In this document: piece after piece, positions 17,798-25,801 of the stretch
Numbering within the stretch: position 1 is the stretch's first letter
Layout of the letters: the number at the start of each line of letters is the position of its first letter
Origin: an uncultured Hyphomicrobiales bacterium
GTDB taxonomy: Bacteria > Pseudomonadota > Alphaproteobacteria > Rhizobiales > Beijerinckiaceae
Direction: 5' to 3'
NCBI GenBank assembly: GCA_903824185.1
Contig: CAIJVU010000076.1
Span: 1 to 39,416, forward strand
DNA length: 39,416 nt
Translations under genes and position numbers: made by a program
The notes under the pieces: generated by a model
Told to the model about the DNA's origin: nothing
What the model saw: only the letters and a program-made list of their open reading frames with translations
The model's database searches: none

Positions 17798-18730
17798 TTA
17801 TGGCGCTTTCGGCAGAGGCTTGAGGGATTTCAGATAAAGCGCGATGGCCTTGCGGTCCTCGCCGTTCAGATGGCCCATATTTTTGATCACCTCGGCCATG
17901 GAACCGCCTGCGGAATCAAAGCTTGGCGTGAAACCGGTTTTGAGAAATTCCTCAATATCCTCAAGGCTCCAGCTGCCCAAACCGTCTTGATGGGGCGTGA
18001 GATTGGGCACACGCCCCGCCCCCCCGTCCGGCATGCGTCCCCCTGCAAATCGTTTGTCAGGCGAGAGACCGCCAAGCACTGTGCGGGGCGAATGGCATTC
18101 CGCGCAATGGCCTGCGCCATTGACCAGATAGGCCCCTTGGTTCCACAGGGCGGATTGGCTGGAATCAGCCGAAAATTCAGCACCATCGAGATAAAGCCAT
18201 TTCCATAAGCCCAGCCCGCGCCGGATATTGAAGGGGAACGCCAAGGCATGAGGGGCTTGGCGCCCTTCCACGGCTGGAACTGTCTGTGAAAACGCAAATA
18301 AATCAGCGAGATCCGTGACGCTCATCCGCTGATAAGCGGTATAGGGAAAAGCCGGAAAGGCATGTGATCCATCCGGCAACAACCCCTCCCTCATCGCCAA
18401 GGCAAAATCCTCGAACCGCCACCCGCCAATCCCGTCGCGCGGATGGGGGGAAATATTGGGCACGACGAAAATCCCGAACGGGGTTTTCAATTCATGCCCG
18501 CCGCCTAAAAGCACTTTATTGTCAGAGGGTTCGGACTTATGGCAGGAGGCGCATCCCCCCGCCCAGAACAACCGTTCCCCCCGCCCCGCATCCGCCTGAA
18601 AAGCATCCGGCAAGGTCACTGCGCGACCCCGAACAGCATGGAACAAGGCCGGTGATGTCAAAATCCAAAATCCGACACCACCCAAAAACACCGCGGAAAG
18701 TACGATCAGGAGAAACCGGCGCATGGGCAT
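17798..18730 (-). CDS. Membrane-anchored diheme cytochrome c
   Basis: A 310-residue protein with an N-terminal signal/anchor (FLLIVLSAVFLGGVGFWILT, residues 6-25) and two c-type heme sites, CASCH at 60-64 and CAECH at 209-213. Each domain carries an NISP/NLTP-type loop (VPNISPHPRDGIGGW and VPNLTPHQDGLGSWS) as in cytochrome subunits of PQQ-alcohol, gluconate and molybdenum-containing dehydrogenases; typical methionines further along each domain would be the sixth ligands. It probably carries electrons in the periplasm from a dehydrogenase to the respiratory chain. The start is ATG 18730 (GGAG 4 nt upstream) or ATG 18724. It follows a cytochrome c' gene by 26 bp and lies two genes downstream of a molybdenum hydroxylase subunit. 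Confidence 0.9.
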   Translation of the reverse strand: MPMRRFLLIVLSAVFLGGVGFWILTSPALFHAVRGRAVTLPDAFQADAGRGERLFWAGGCASCHKSEPSDNKVLLGGGHELKTPFGIFVVPNISPHPRDGIGGWRFEDFALAMREGLLPDGSHAFPAFPYTAYQRMSVTDLADLFAFSQTVPAVEGRQAPHALAFPFNIRRGLGLWKWLYLDGAEFSADSSQSALWNQGAYLVNGAGHCAECHSPRTVLGGLSPDKRFAGGRMPDGGAGRVPNLTPHQDGLGSWSLEDIEEFLKTGFTPSFDSAGGSMAEVIKNMGHLNGEDRKAIALYLKSLKPLPKAP

Positions 18731-18756
18731 TTTTCTCCAAACCTTTCTTGAAAAAC

Positions 18757-19194
18757 CTATTTCTTTTCAGCGCGATAGGTCTCGTGGCAGCCACCGCAAT
18801 TTTTCATCACGGTCGGAAATTCGGTTTTGAATGAAGCCTCATCGGTGATGGCGGCCATAGCGGTTTTGGCGTCAGAACCGAACTTGGCCAAACGGGCTTC
18901 AAAATCGGCTTTATTTTGCCAAATCATGGGAGAGGCTTGGGTCTCCCCGCCGGTTTCAGACCCCACAGGGTAGAGGGCGGGCATTTTGGCTGCGGCATCG
19001 GCATAGGCGTCGAGCGAAGCCTTGACCTTGGCGAGGTCAAAGGGTTGTTGCCCGCGCAGCATCTGGCCGGGGTCACGGGTGGCACCGCCCACCGCTTTCA
19101 TCAAAGCCTTGCGCTGTCCGATGACATCGGTCTGGGCATCGACAGGGACGACGAGGAAGAGGGCGGAAACGAGACAAAACAGGCGAAAAAACAT
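18757..19194 (-). CDS. Cytochrome c' (class II cytochrome c)
   Basis: A 145-residue exported four-helix-bundle cytochrome. The signal peptide is at residues 1-20 (FFRLFCLVSALFLVVPVDA). The first helix holds the family's R-x-x-L-M-K pattern (QRKALMKAVGG, M32). The heme-binding CGGCH lies at 133-137, close to the C-terminus as in class II cytochromes, followed by ETYRAEKK. Cytochromes c' bind NO or CO or act as electron carriers; the specific role is unknown. ATG 19194 is chosen because AAAGGA lies about 9 nt upstream and the signal peptide then begins at residue 2. It is first in a two-gene unit with the diheme cytochrome. Confidence 0.92.
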   Translation of the reverse strand: MFFRLFCLVSALFLVVPVDAQTDVIGQRKALMKAVGGATRDPGQMLRGQQPFDLAKVKASLDAYADAAAKMPALYPVGSETGGETQASPMIWQNKADFEARLAKFGSDAKTAMAAITDEASFKTEFPTVMKNCGGCHETYRAEKK

Positions 19195-19244
19195 CGGGAT
19201 AATCCTTTTGTCTGCGGAAAAAATGGAAAGACAGGCGACCAAAC

Positions 19245-19271
19245 AGAGCCTATCCCCGCGAGATAGGCTCT
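19245..19271 (-). promoter_or_regulatory. Perfect 10-bp hairpin upstream of the cytochrome genes
   Basis: AGAGCCTATC (19245-19254) and GATAGGCTCT (19262-19271) form a perfect 10-bp stem with a 7-nt loop. It lies 51 bp before the cytochrome c' start and just beyond a terminator. There is no U-tract on either strand. It may be a 5'-leader hairpin or a dyad operator. Confidence 0.45.
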
Positions 19272-19285
19272 ATCCTGTACCAAAC

Positions 19286-19313
19286 AAAAACGGGAGGCCA
19301 GACGCTGCCTCCC
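19286..19313 (-). terminator. Rho-independent terminator after the molybdenum hydroxylase gene
   Basis: On the minus strand, GGGAGGC (complement of 19307-19313) pairs with GCCTCCC (complement of 19292-19298) over an 8-nt loop and runs into GTTTTTG (19285-19291). It lies 13 bp past the stop at 19326 and separates this gene from the cytochrome genes. Confidence 0.85.
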
Positions 19314-19325
19314 AAAAACAAAACC

Positions 19326-21644
19326 TTATTCCGCCGCCTGCACTTTCGCAGACTGGATGGCCGCCCACACCGCTTGCGGGGTGGCGGGCATGTCGATGTG
19401 GGTAATGCCGTAAGCCCGATGCAGGGCATCGACCACCGCATTCATCACCGCCGGACAAGAACCGATGGAGCCAGCCTCGCCCGCCCCTTTGATCCCCATG
19501 GGATTGGTGGTCGATGGTACGTTCCGGGTTTCAAAATCAAAGGACGGCATGTCATTGGCGCGCGGCAAGGCATAGTCCATCAGACTGGCTGTGATCAGCT
19601 GACCTTCCGCATCATAGACCGTGCGTTCGAGCAAAGCCTGACCAATGCCTTGTGCGACACCGCCATGCACCTGACCAGCCAACAACATGGGGTTCACGGC
19701 CAGACCGAAGTCGTCGCAAATGGTGTAACGCGCAATCGTCACGCGGCCCGTATCGGGATCAATCACCACTTCCGCCACATGGCTGCCATTGGGATAGGTG
19801 GCATCGGGGGGCACAAAATCACCCTGTCCGCTGCGCATCGCCTCGGTGACACCATCGCGCTTGGCAATATCAACAAAACTGATCCGCCGGTCGGTCCCAG
19901 CAACCACGACATGCCCGTCAACAATTTCGAGATCGCTGACAGCCGCCTCCAACGCACCGGCGGCAATGTCTTTCAATTTTCCGGCCAAATGTTCAGACGC
20001 CCGAAACACGGAAATGCCCCCCACAGGAATCGAGCGGGATCCACCCGTGCCATTGCCGGTGCGCACCTTGGCCGTATCACCCTGCACCACTTTGATGCGC
20101 TCCAGCGGCACATCAAGATGCTGGGCGGCAAATTGCGCATAGGCTGTGGCATGGCCTTGGCCGTTTGATTGGGTACCGGAATAGATGGTGACGCTGCCGT
20201 CTTTTTCGAGCGTCACTTTGACATCTTCACCCTCGCCCCATGCGGTGCATTCGATATAAGAGGCGAGACCAATGCCGCGCACAAGGCCTTGTTTGCGGCT
20301 CTCTTTCAAACGCTGGGCGAAGCCATCCCATTGGGCGGCTTCCAGCGCGCGCGTCATATGGCCGTCAAATTCACCGGTATCATAGCTGCGCTGACCAATC
20401 GGTGTCTTGTAAGGCATGGCGGCGGGGGAAATGAAATTGCGCCGTCTGATTTCCGCCTGCGACAATTTCAGCTTGCGCGCGGCCCGATCCACCAGACGTT
20501 CCAACATATAGGCCGCTTCGGGACGACCCGCACCACGATAGGCATCCACCGGCACCGTATTGGTATAGATGCCGCGCACACGCACATGGATCAATGGTGT
20601 TTTGTAAACACCCGTCATCATGGTGCCGCCCAGATAGGGAATATAGGGCCCGTATTGCGACAGATAGGCGCCGAGATTACCCAAAATATCAAAACGCATC
20701 GCAAGGAATTTACCGCGGCTATCCATGGCCACTTCGGCCACCGACAGATTGTCGCGCCCATGGCAATCACCCACGAAATGGTCGGAGCGTTCCGCAATCC
20801 ATTTCACCGGCCGCTTCAGAATTTTGGCCGCTTCCAGCACCAAGGGATATTCGCGATAGACAAAGGTTTTGGTGCCGAAACCACCGCCCACATCGCCCGT
20901 GATGACCCGCAATTTGTCGGGTGCGATTTTCAAAACAAGATTGGCAACAGAATCGCGGATACCGTGCACGCCCTGACTGGAGAGATGCAGCGTGTAAGAC
21001 TGCGTGGCCGCATCATAATCACCAATCGCCCCGCGTGTTTCCATATAGTTGGTAATCAGGCGATTGTTTTCGATCTCCAAGGAGACCACATGCGCCGCCT
21101 TGGCAAACACCGCATCGACTTTGGCCTTGTCGCCCATCGAGGCATCATAAGCAATATTGTCTGGCTGCTTGTCCCATACTGCGGCGGCCCCTTTTGTCAG
21201 CGCCAGCCGCATATCCACCACCGGCTTTTTCGGCACATAGGTTACGGGAACCGCCTCGGCGGCATCGCGGGCCTGCTCAAGACTATCGGCCACAATGAAA
21301 GCCACGGCATCGCCGACATGGCGGGCGACACCCTCTGCCAAGACAGGCGCCATCGCGACCAGATTTTGCGAACCGTCATCATTGGGCAAGGGCGCGAGAC
21401 AAGGTACAGGGCCAAGATGCGCCAGATCCGCAGCGGTGAGAACCAACCGCACACCTTTCATGGCCCGCACCGCGGTCAAATCACCAAAGCTGAATTGCGC
21501 ATGGGCATGGGGGCTGCGCAGCACGAAGCCATGCAACTGCCGATCGAAATTGAAATCGGCCATAAAAAGACCACCGCCTGTGAGCAGTCTCTGGTCCTCG
21601 ACACGACGCAAGGCCTGTCCAACACCAAATTTTTTTACAGCCAT
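19326..21644 (-). CDS. CO-dehydrogenase form II-like / xanthine oxidase-family molybdopterin subunit
   Basis: A 772-residue molybdenum-cofactor-binding large subunit of the xanthine oxidase family. The N-terminus (FGVGQALRRVEDQRLLTGGGLF) and hammerhead domain are followed by VITGDVGGGFGTKTFVYREY. The active-site loop is AYRGAGR at residues 368-374, the form II version, not the AYxCSFR of true form I CO dehydrogenase. The base-catalysing glutamate is E723 in GIKGAGEAGSIG. Form II members oxidise aldehydes, N-heterocycles or unknown substrates. The usual FAD (CoxM) and [2Fe-2S] (CoxS) subunits are not adjacent. ATG 21644 is preferred (GGGAG 9 nt upstream) over TTG 21653. Upstream is a rhodanese gene; downstream, past a terminator, are two c-type cytochromes. 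Confidence 0.92.
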   Translation of the reverse strand: MAVKKFGVGQALRRVEDQRLLTGGGLFMADFNFDRQLHGFVLRSPHAHAQFSFGDLTAVRAMKGVRLVLTAADLAHLGPVPCLAPLPNDDGSQNLVAMAPVLAEGVARHVGDAVAFIVADSLEQARDAAEAVPVTYVPKKPVVDMRLALTKGAAAVWDKQPDNIAYDASMGDKAKVDAVFAKAAHVVSLEIENNRLITNYMETRGAIGDYDAATQSYTLHLSSQGVHGIRDSVANLVLKIAPDKLRVITGDVGGGFGTKTFVYREYPLVLEAAKILKRPVKWIAERSDHFVGDCHGRDNLSVAEVAMDSRGKFLAMRFDILGNLGAYLSQYGPYIPYLGGTMMTGVYKTPLIHVRVRGIYTNTVPVDAYRGAGRPEAAYMLERLVDRAARKLKLSQAEIRRRNFISPAAMPYKTPIGQRSYDTGEFDGHMTRALEAAQWDGFAQRLKESRKQGLVRGIGLASYIECTAWGEGEDVKVTLEKDGSVTIYSGTQSNGQGHATAYAQFAAQHLDVPLERIKVVQGDTAKVRTGNGTGGSRSIPVGGISVFRASEHLAGKLKDIAAGALEAAVSDLEIVDGHVVVAGTDRRISFVDIAKRDGVTEAMRSGQGDFVPPDATYPNGSHVAEVVIDPDTGRVTIARYTICDDFGLAVNPMLLAGQVHGGVAQGIGQALLERTVYDAEGQLITASLMDYALPRANDMPSFDFETRNVPSTTNPMGIKGAGEAGSIGSCPAVMNAVVDALHRAYGITHIDMPATPQAVWAAIQSAKVQAAE

Positions 21645-21737
21645 GATTGTCAACTCCCGTGGTTTCTCTTTTTAACGCATAACATTGTTTGGCTTGAGGC
21701 GTGTGACACTGCCCGACCCGCCCATACCAGCATAAGA

Positions 21738-22064
21738 TCAAGGCTGTCCGGTTTCAACAGGCCCGCCTTGCGCCACCCAATCCAACATGCCACCGGCATA
21801 ATGGGCATCAATCGAAAGGCCCGCTGCATGGGCCAAGCTTGCTGCCGTCAAAGACCGCTTGCCAGAGCGGCATGACAGAACCACCCGTTTGCCAGCGTTG
21901 ACCGGCAAAGCCGAGGGATCAAAAACCGAAAGCGGGTTCAGCAAAGCGCCGGGGATATGACCGGCCTCGAATTCATGGGCCTCGCGCACATCGACAATGA
22001 TCAGTTGGCCTTGGGCCAACCCCTGTCTGATGTCATCAAAATCAAGATTTTCAACCTGTGTCAT
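21738..22064 (-). CDS. Single-domain rhodanese (sulfurtransferase)
   Basis: A 108-residue cytosolic rhodanese-homology protein. It opens with the INFDDIRQGL-like helix (FDDIRQGLAQGQLIIVDVRE), then EFEAGHIPGALLNPL. The active-site loop is CRSGKRS at about residues 65-71, where the Cys carries persulfide. The length is normal for stand-alone rhodaneses. Such proteins deliver sulfane sulfur, for example to molybdenum cofactor maturation or sulfide detoxification. The gene lies 93 bp upstream of the molybdenum hydroxylase subunit on the same strand, and a role in sulfurating its Mo site is an attractive but unproven idea. ATG 22064 has only a weak Shine-Dalgarno. Confidence 0.9.
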   Translation of the reverse strand: MTQVENLDFDDIRQGLAQGQLIIVDVREAHEFEAGHIPGALLNPLSVFDPSALPVNAGKRVVLSCRSGKRSLTAASLAHAAGLSIDAHYAGGMLDWVAQGGPVETGQP

Positions 22065-22536
22065 GTGATCGCTTCGTCCCAGTGTGAAGGGCGGACTCTG
22101 TTTTTCAAGCCCGCGATTTTTCCGACATCAAATGCGTATCAATAAATTTCATCCCTGACGAGGCATCAAACAGGCTCCCCGCGTCAATTTTTTGCAATAA
22201 TCCAAGGATTTTTTGCATCATTACCCCCACTCAGACGCGTTTATCCGCGTTTCAGCCCTTTTTCGGGAGAAAAATCCGCATCGGGACTGAACAGGACAGC
22301 AGCATCTGCCTCTATTTTAATCACATGGCTTTTCCAAAACAGGCATTCCGTTTAAAAAAAAGCTGGCGAGTTTTGATCCCGCATGAAACGCTAGACGTGA
22401 TAGATGATGTCGGGATGCGTTGGTTTTGTGCTTTGTTTCAAATGCGGATGTGTCTAAAAAAAACCCAAACAGAACCACACACCTGTGGCGCGCGATGGAT
22501 AGAAATCGCAGGGCAATGGGAAGGGAATAAGCACGC
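22065..22536. other. Divergent intergenic region upstream of the Anbu cluster
   Basis: A 472-bp region between rhodanese (minus) and the ATP-grasp gene (plus). It is rich in short A/T runs. It contains a 10-bp direct repeat spaced by 21 bp (22187-22217) and AATCCAAGGATT (22199-22210). A 71-codon reading frame at 22325-22540 lacks a ribosome site and homology that I recognise. No RNA gene or clear promoter was identified, although the promoters of both flanking units should be here. Confidence 0.5.
22187..22217. repeat. Pair of 10-bp direct repeats, two helical turns apart
   Basis: ATTTTTTGCA occurs at 22187-22196 and again at 22208-22217, a 21-bp period that puts both on the same face of the helix. 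The interval contains the dyad AATCC-AA-GGATT. It may be a regulator-binding site for the Anbu or rhodanese promoter. Confidence 0.4.
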
Positions 22537-23979
22537 ATGAGCCCATCAACACAGACAGAACCGGCACAGGCTTTTTTTGATGAAATGCGGCAGGCTGACG
22601 GCACGTCCCGCCCCGCTTATGAGGCCGTGTCCGACTGGCTGCAAAAACAATCCCGCACCACCATCAAACGCAAGCAAGAAGAAGCCGATGCGATTTTCCG
22701 GCGTCTGGGCATTACCTTCGCTGTTTATGGCGAAGGGGGCTCCAATGAACGTCTGATCCCGTTTGATCTGATCCCGCGGGTTTTGGCTGCGCGCGAATGG
22801 CGCGCACTGGAGCGGGGGATTGAGCAGAGGGTCAAGGCGCTCAATGCGTTTTTATACGACATTTACCACCGGCAGGACATTGTCCGCGCGGGGCGCATTC
22901 CATCCGATATGATCAATCAGAACGAGGCCTTTCTGCCGGAAATGATCGGCTTTGATCCGCCGCGCAATGTCTATGCCCATATCATCGGCACCGATATCGT
23001 GCGCACCGGTGAAAACGAATTTTTTGTGCTTGAAGACAATGTGCGCACGCCGTCCGGCGTCTCCTATATGCTCGAAAACCGCGAAGCGATGATGCATCTG
23101 TTTCCGGAATTATTTTCGGCGCATCGGGTGAGGCCTGTTGAACATTATCCCGACTGGTTGCGCCAAACACTGGAAAGCGTCGCGCCTGCCGCCTGCAAGC
23201 AAGACCCCACCATTGCCGTGCTGACCCCCGGCATCCACAATTCAGCCTATTTCGAACATGCCTTCCTTGCCGACCAGATGGGGGTCGAGCTGGTGCAGGG
23301 ATCGGATTTGTTTATTGAAAACGGCCAGCTTTTCATGCGCACAATCGAGGGCAAAGAACGCGTCGATGTGCTTTATCGCCGTGTGGATGACGCCTTCCTT
23401 GATCCCCTGACCTTCAACCCCTCATCCATGCTAGGTGTGCCGGGCCTGTTTGATCTTTATCGCGCGGGCGGTGTGACCATTGTCAATGCGCCCGGAACGG
23501 GTATTGCCGATGACAAGGCCATCTATGCCTATGTGCCCGAAATCATCGAATTCTACACCGGCGAAAAACCCATTCTCAACAATGTGCCGACCTATCGCTG
23601 CTCATTGCCTGATGAGCGCGCTTATGTGCTCGACAATCTCGCGGAGCTGGTCGTCAAAGAAGTGCATGGATCGGGAGGCTACGGGATGCTGATCGGCCCC
23701 GCAGCCACCAAAAAGGAGCTTGCGGACTTCCACAAGAAGATCGAGGCCAAGCCCCATCACTATATCGCGCAGCCGACTTTGGCTTTGTCGACCTGTCCGG
23801 CGGCCACGCAGGCAGGCATTGCGCCGCGCCATGTCGATTTGCGCCCCTTTGTCTTGCTGGGCGACCGTATCCGGCTGACACCGGGCGGATTGACCCGCGT
23901 GGCATTGAAAAAAGGCTCTCTGGTGGTCAATTCCTCGCAAGGCGGCGGCACCAAAGACACGTGGGTTCTGGAGGACTGA
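22537..23979 (+). CDS. Circularly permuted ATP-grasp protein (Anbu cluster)
   Basis: A 480-residue member of the circularly permuted ATP-grasp family (DUF404/DUF407 type). It is expected to activate a carboxylate with ATP and form a peptide or amide bond; substrates are unknown. Recognisable blocks are ITFAVYGEGGSNERLIPFD near residue 58, PRNVYAHIIGTDIVR with FFVLEDNVRTPSGVSYMLENR (the permuted nucleotide/metal-binding core), VDVLYRRVDDAFLDPL, VVKEVHGSGGYGML, and a C-terminal HVDLRPFVLLGDRI followed by NSSQGGGTKDTW. ATG 22537 has AAGGGA 10 nt upstream. It is the first gene of a tight run with alpha-E, transglutaminase and Anbu, a combination seen in many Proteobacteria and predicted to make and degrade a peptide or peptide tag. 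Confidence 0.93.
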   Translation: MSPSTQTEPAQAFFDEMRQADGTSRPAYEAVSDWLQKQSRTTIKRKQEEADAIFRRLGITFAVYGEGGSNERLIPFDLIPRVLAAREWRALERGIEQRVKALNAFLYDIYHRQDIVRAGRIPSDMINQNEAFLPEMIGFDPPRNVYAHIIGTDIVRTGENEFFVLEDNVRTPSGVSYMLENREAMMHLFPELFSAHRVRPVEHYPDWLRQTLESVAPAACKQDPTIAVLTPGIHNSAYFEHAFLADQMGVELVQGSDLFIENGQLFMRTIEGKERVDVLYRRVDDAFLDPLTFNPSSMLGVPGLFDLYRAGGVTIVNAPGTGIADDKAIYAYVPEIIEFYTGEKPILNNVPTYRCSLPDERAYVLDNLAELVVKEVHGSGGYGMLIGPAATKKELADFHKKIEAKPHHYIAQPTLALSTCPAATQAGIAPRHVDLRPFVLLGDRIRLTPGGLTRVALKKGSLVVNSSQGGGTKDTWVLED

Positions 23980-23981
23980 GG

Positions 23982-24926
23982 ATGTTAGGACGCACAGCCG
24001 CCAGTCTGTTCTGGATGTCCCGCTATGTCGAGCGGGCCGAAAATATCGCGCGCCTCACGGAAGTGGGCTATCGCATCTCGCTCACTCCCGACACCGGCTC
24101 GGGCCATCGCGAGGATTGGAAATCAACGCTGGTGGCGGCGGGCTGTCTGGACGCCTTTTTGGAACGCCACCCCAAAATCACCGCAGCCAATGTGCAGCAT
24201 TTCCTGCTGTTTGATCCCGAACATCCCTCCTCCGTGCGCTCCTGCCTTGAAACCGCCCGTAATAATGGCCGCGCGGTGCGCACCGCTCTGACGCGCGAAA
24301 TGTGGGAAGCGATCAATTCGACATGGATTGAATTTTCCGCCATCAAACCGGGGGCGCTCGATGGTGGCAAATTGCCCGATTTTCTGGATTGGGTGAGCCA
24401 GCGCTCGAACCTGTTCCGCGGCGCCTTGCTCGGTACGTTGCTGCGCGACGAAGGTTATTGTTTTGCGCAAGCCGGTGCCTTTATAGAACGCGCGGATAAC
24501 ACCGCCCGCATTCTCGATGTGAAATATCATGTCTTGCTGCCCTCGCATGAATTGATCGGCGGCGGCCTCGACTCCTATCAATGGGAAACCATTTTGCGCT
24601 CGGTGTCCGCCCACCGCTCTTATCGCCATGTCTATAAAGACAGTTACAAGCCGTGGAATGTCGCGGAATTTTTGATCCTGCGGCCTGAAATGCCGCGCTC
24701 TCTGCGCTTTTCCTATGAATGGATCGACCGTGCTTTGAAGGGATTGGAGCAAAGCACCATCGGCGGCACGAAAGCCCGCCAGCATTGCGCGAACGTACTG
24801 GCCGATTTACAGCCCGACCAGATGAGCCCGATTTTCCAAGGCGGCTTGCATGAATTTTTGAATGCCTTCATCCAACGCAACAACCATACTTCGGCGCTGA
24901 TTGCCGAAGAGTTCCACTTCCAGTAA
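23982..24926 (+). CDS. Alpha-E domain protein (DUF403)
   Basis: A 314-residue, almost wholly helical protein of the alpha-E family. The N-terminal signature is AASLFWMSRYVERAENIARL at about residues 6-25. A second similar element, GAFIERADNTARILDVKYH, lies mid-protein; these two E-R-A-(E/D)-N motifs define the family. The C-terminal half has SYRHVYKDSYKPWNVAEFLIL. No enzymatic activity is established for the family, which nearly always accompanies the permuted ATP-grasp and transglutaminase genes and is presumed to act with them. ATG 23982 has GGAGGACTGAGG just upstream, and the gap to the ATP-grasp stop is 2 bp. A longer in-frame start at 23961 would overlap that gene and is unlikely. Confidence 0.92.
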   Translation: MLGRTAASLFWMSRYVERAENIARLTEVGYRISLTPDTGSGHREDWKSTLVAAGCLDAFLERHPKITAANVQHFLLFDPEHPSSVRSCLETARNNGRAVRTALTREMWEAINSTWIEFSAIKPGALDGGKLPDFLDWVSQRSNLFRGALLGTLLRDEGYCFAQAGAFIERADNTARILDVKYHVLLPSHELIGGGLDSYQWETILRSVSAHRSYRHVYKDSYKPWNVAEFLILRPEMPRSLRFSYEWIDRALKGLEQSTIGGTKARQHCANVLADLQPDQMSPIFQGGLHEFLNAFIQRNNHTSALIAEEFHFQ

Positions 24927-24932
24927 TCCGCG

Positions 24933-25736
24933 ATGCAGATCACCATTCATCACAAGACCTTTTACGACTATGAACACCCCATTTTGCATGCGGTGCAAGC
25001 ATTGCGGCTGACACCGCCCAGCAGTGCGGGGCAATCGGTTTTGTCATGGTCGGTGCGCATGTCGGGCATTGACAATGCCGCGACCTATACCGATGCCTTC
25101 GGCAATCTCGTGCATCTCGTCACCCCTGTCGCCGCCGTCCAGCAACTTGAAATTCTCGCCGAAGGGGTTGTCGAGACGCATGACACCGCCGGTGTTGTGG
25201 GCTTTACCCATGAAGCGGCCCCATTATCGCTGTTCTTGCGCTCGACCCCTCTGACACAGCCCGATCAGGCGATTGGCAAACTGGCCGAAAAATGCCGGAA
25301 CCCCAACCCGATCGAAACCCTGCATGCCCTGATGCAGTCCATCCGCGACGCCATCGACTATCGCCCCGATGTGACGGATGTGAATACCAGCGCCAGCGTC
25401 GCGCTGAAATCAGGCGCCGGTGTGTGTCAGGATCATGCGCATGTGATGATTGCCGCCTGCCGCACTCTGGGCATTCCCGCCCGTTATGTCACGGGCTATC
25501 TGGAGATTGACGAGGATGGCCCCTCGGTCGCCCATCATGCCTGGGCGGAGGCCTTTGTGGATGAAATCGGCTGGATCGGCTTTGATCCGGCCAATCGTAT
25601 CTGCCCCACCCCCTCTTATGTCAGGCTCGCCACAGGGCTTGATGCCCGTTATGCCGCCCCATTGCGGGGTATTCGCAACGGACATGGCGTGGAAAACCTC
25701 TCGGTCGAGGTTGTGGTAACGCAAACACAACAGTAA
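24933..25736 (+). CDS. Transglutaminase-like cysteine peptidase/amidase (Anbu cluster)
   Basis: A 267-residue protein with the bacterial transglutaminase N-terminal beta domain (ITIHHKTFYDYEHPILHAVQALRLTP) and a papain-fold core. The catalytic triad is visible: C165 in GAGVCQDHAH, H201 or H202 in AHHAWAEAF, and D218 in GFDPANR. YRPDVTDVNTSASVALKSG precedes the Cys as in the family. The reaction may be isopeptide cleavage or formation; in the cluster it is thought to act on the product of the ATP-grasp enzyme. No signal peptide is present, so it acts in the cytosol. ATG 24933 lies 6 bp after the alpha-E stop. Confidence 0.93.
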   Translation: MQITIHHKTFYDYEHPILHAVQALRLTPPSSAGQSVLSWSVRMSGIDNAATYTDAFGNLVHLVTPVAAVQQLEILAEGVVETHDTAGVVGFTHEAAPLSLFLRSTPLTQPDQAIGKLAEKCRNPNPIETLHALMQSIRDAIDYRPDVTDVNTSASVALKSGAGVCQDHAHVMIAACRTLGIPARYVTGYLEIDEDGPSVAHHAWAEAFVDEIGWIGFDPANRICPTPSYVRLATGLDARYAAPLRGIRNGHGVENLSVEVVVTQTQQ

Positions 25737-25801
25737 GCATGGAAGACGGCGGGCTTGGCCCCGCCGGATTTTGCTGGCGTTACAAACAGACGGGGAGTGT
25801 G

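Noticed and set aside
20169-21875. A 568-codon plus-strand frame opposite the molybdenum hydroxylase gene.
   Set aside because: The minus-strand protein has full family motifs over the same bases; the antisense translation is His/Arg-rich with no domain, a codon-bias shadow.
22325-22540. A 71-codon plus-strand reading frame just before the ATP-grasp gene, ending with a 4-bp overlap.
   Set aside because: It has no ribosome-binding site, no recognisable domain and an irregular composition; it lies where the promoter should be.
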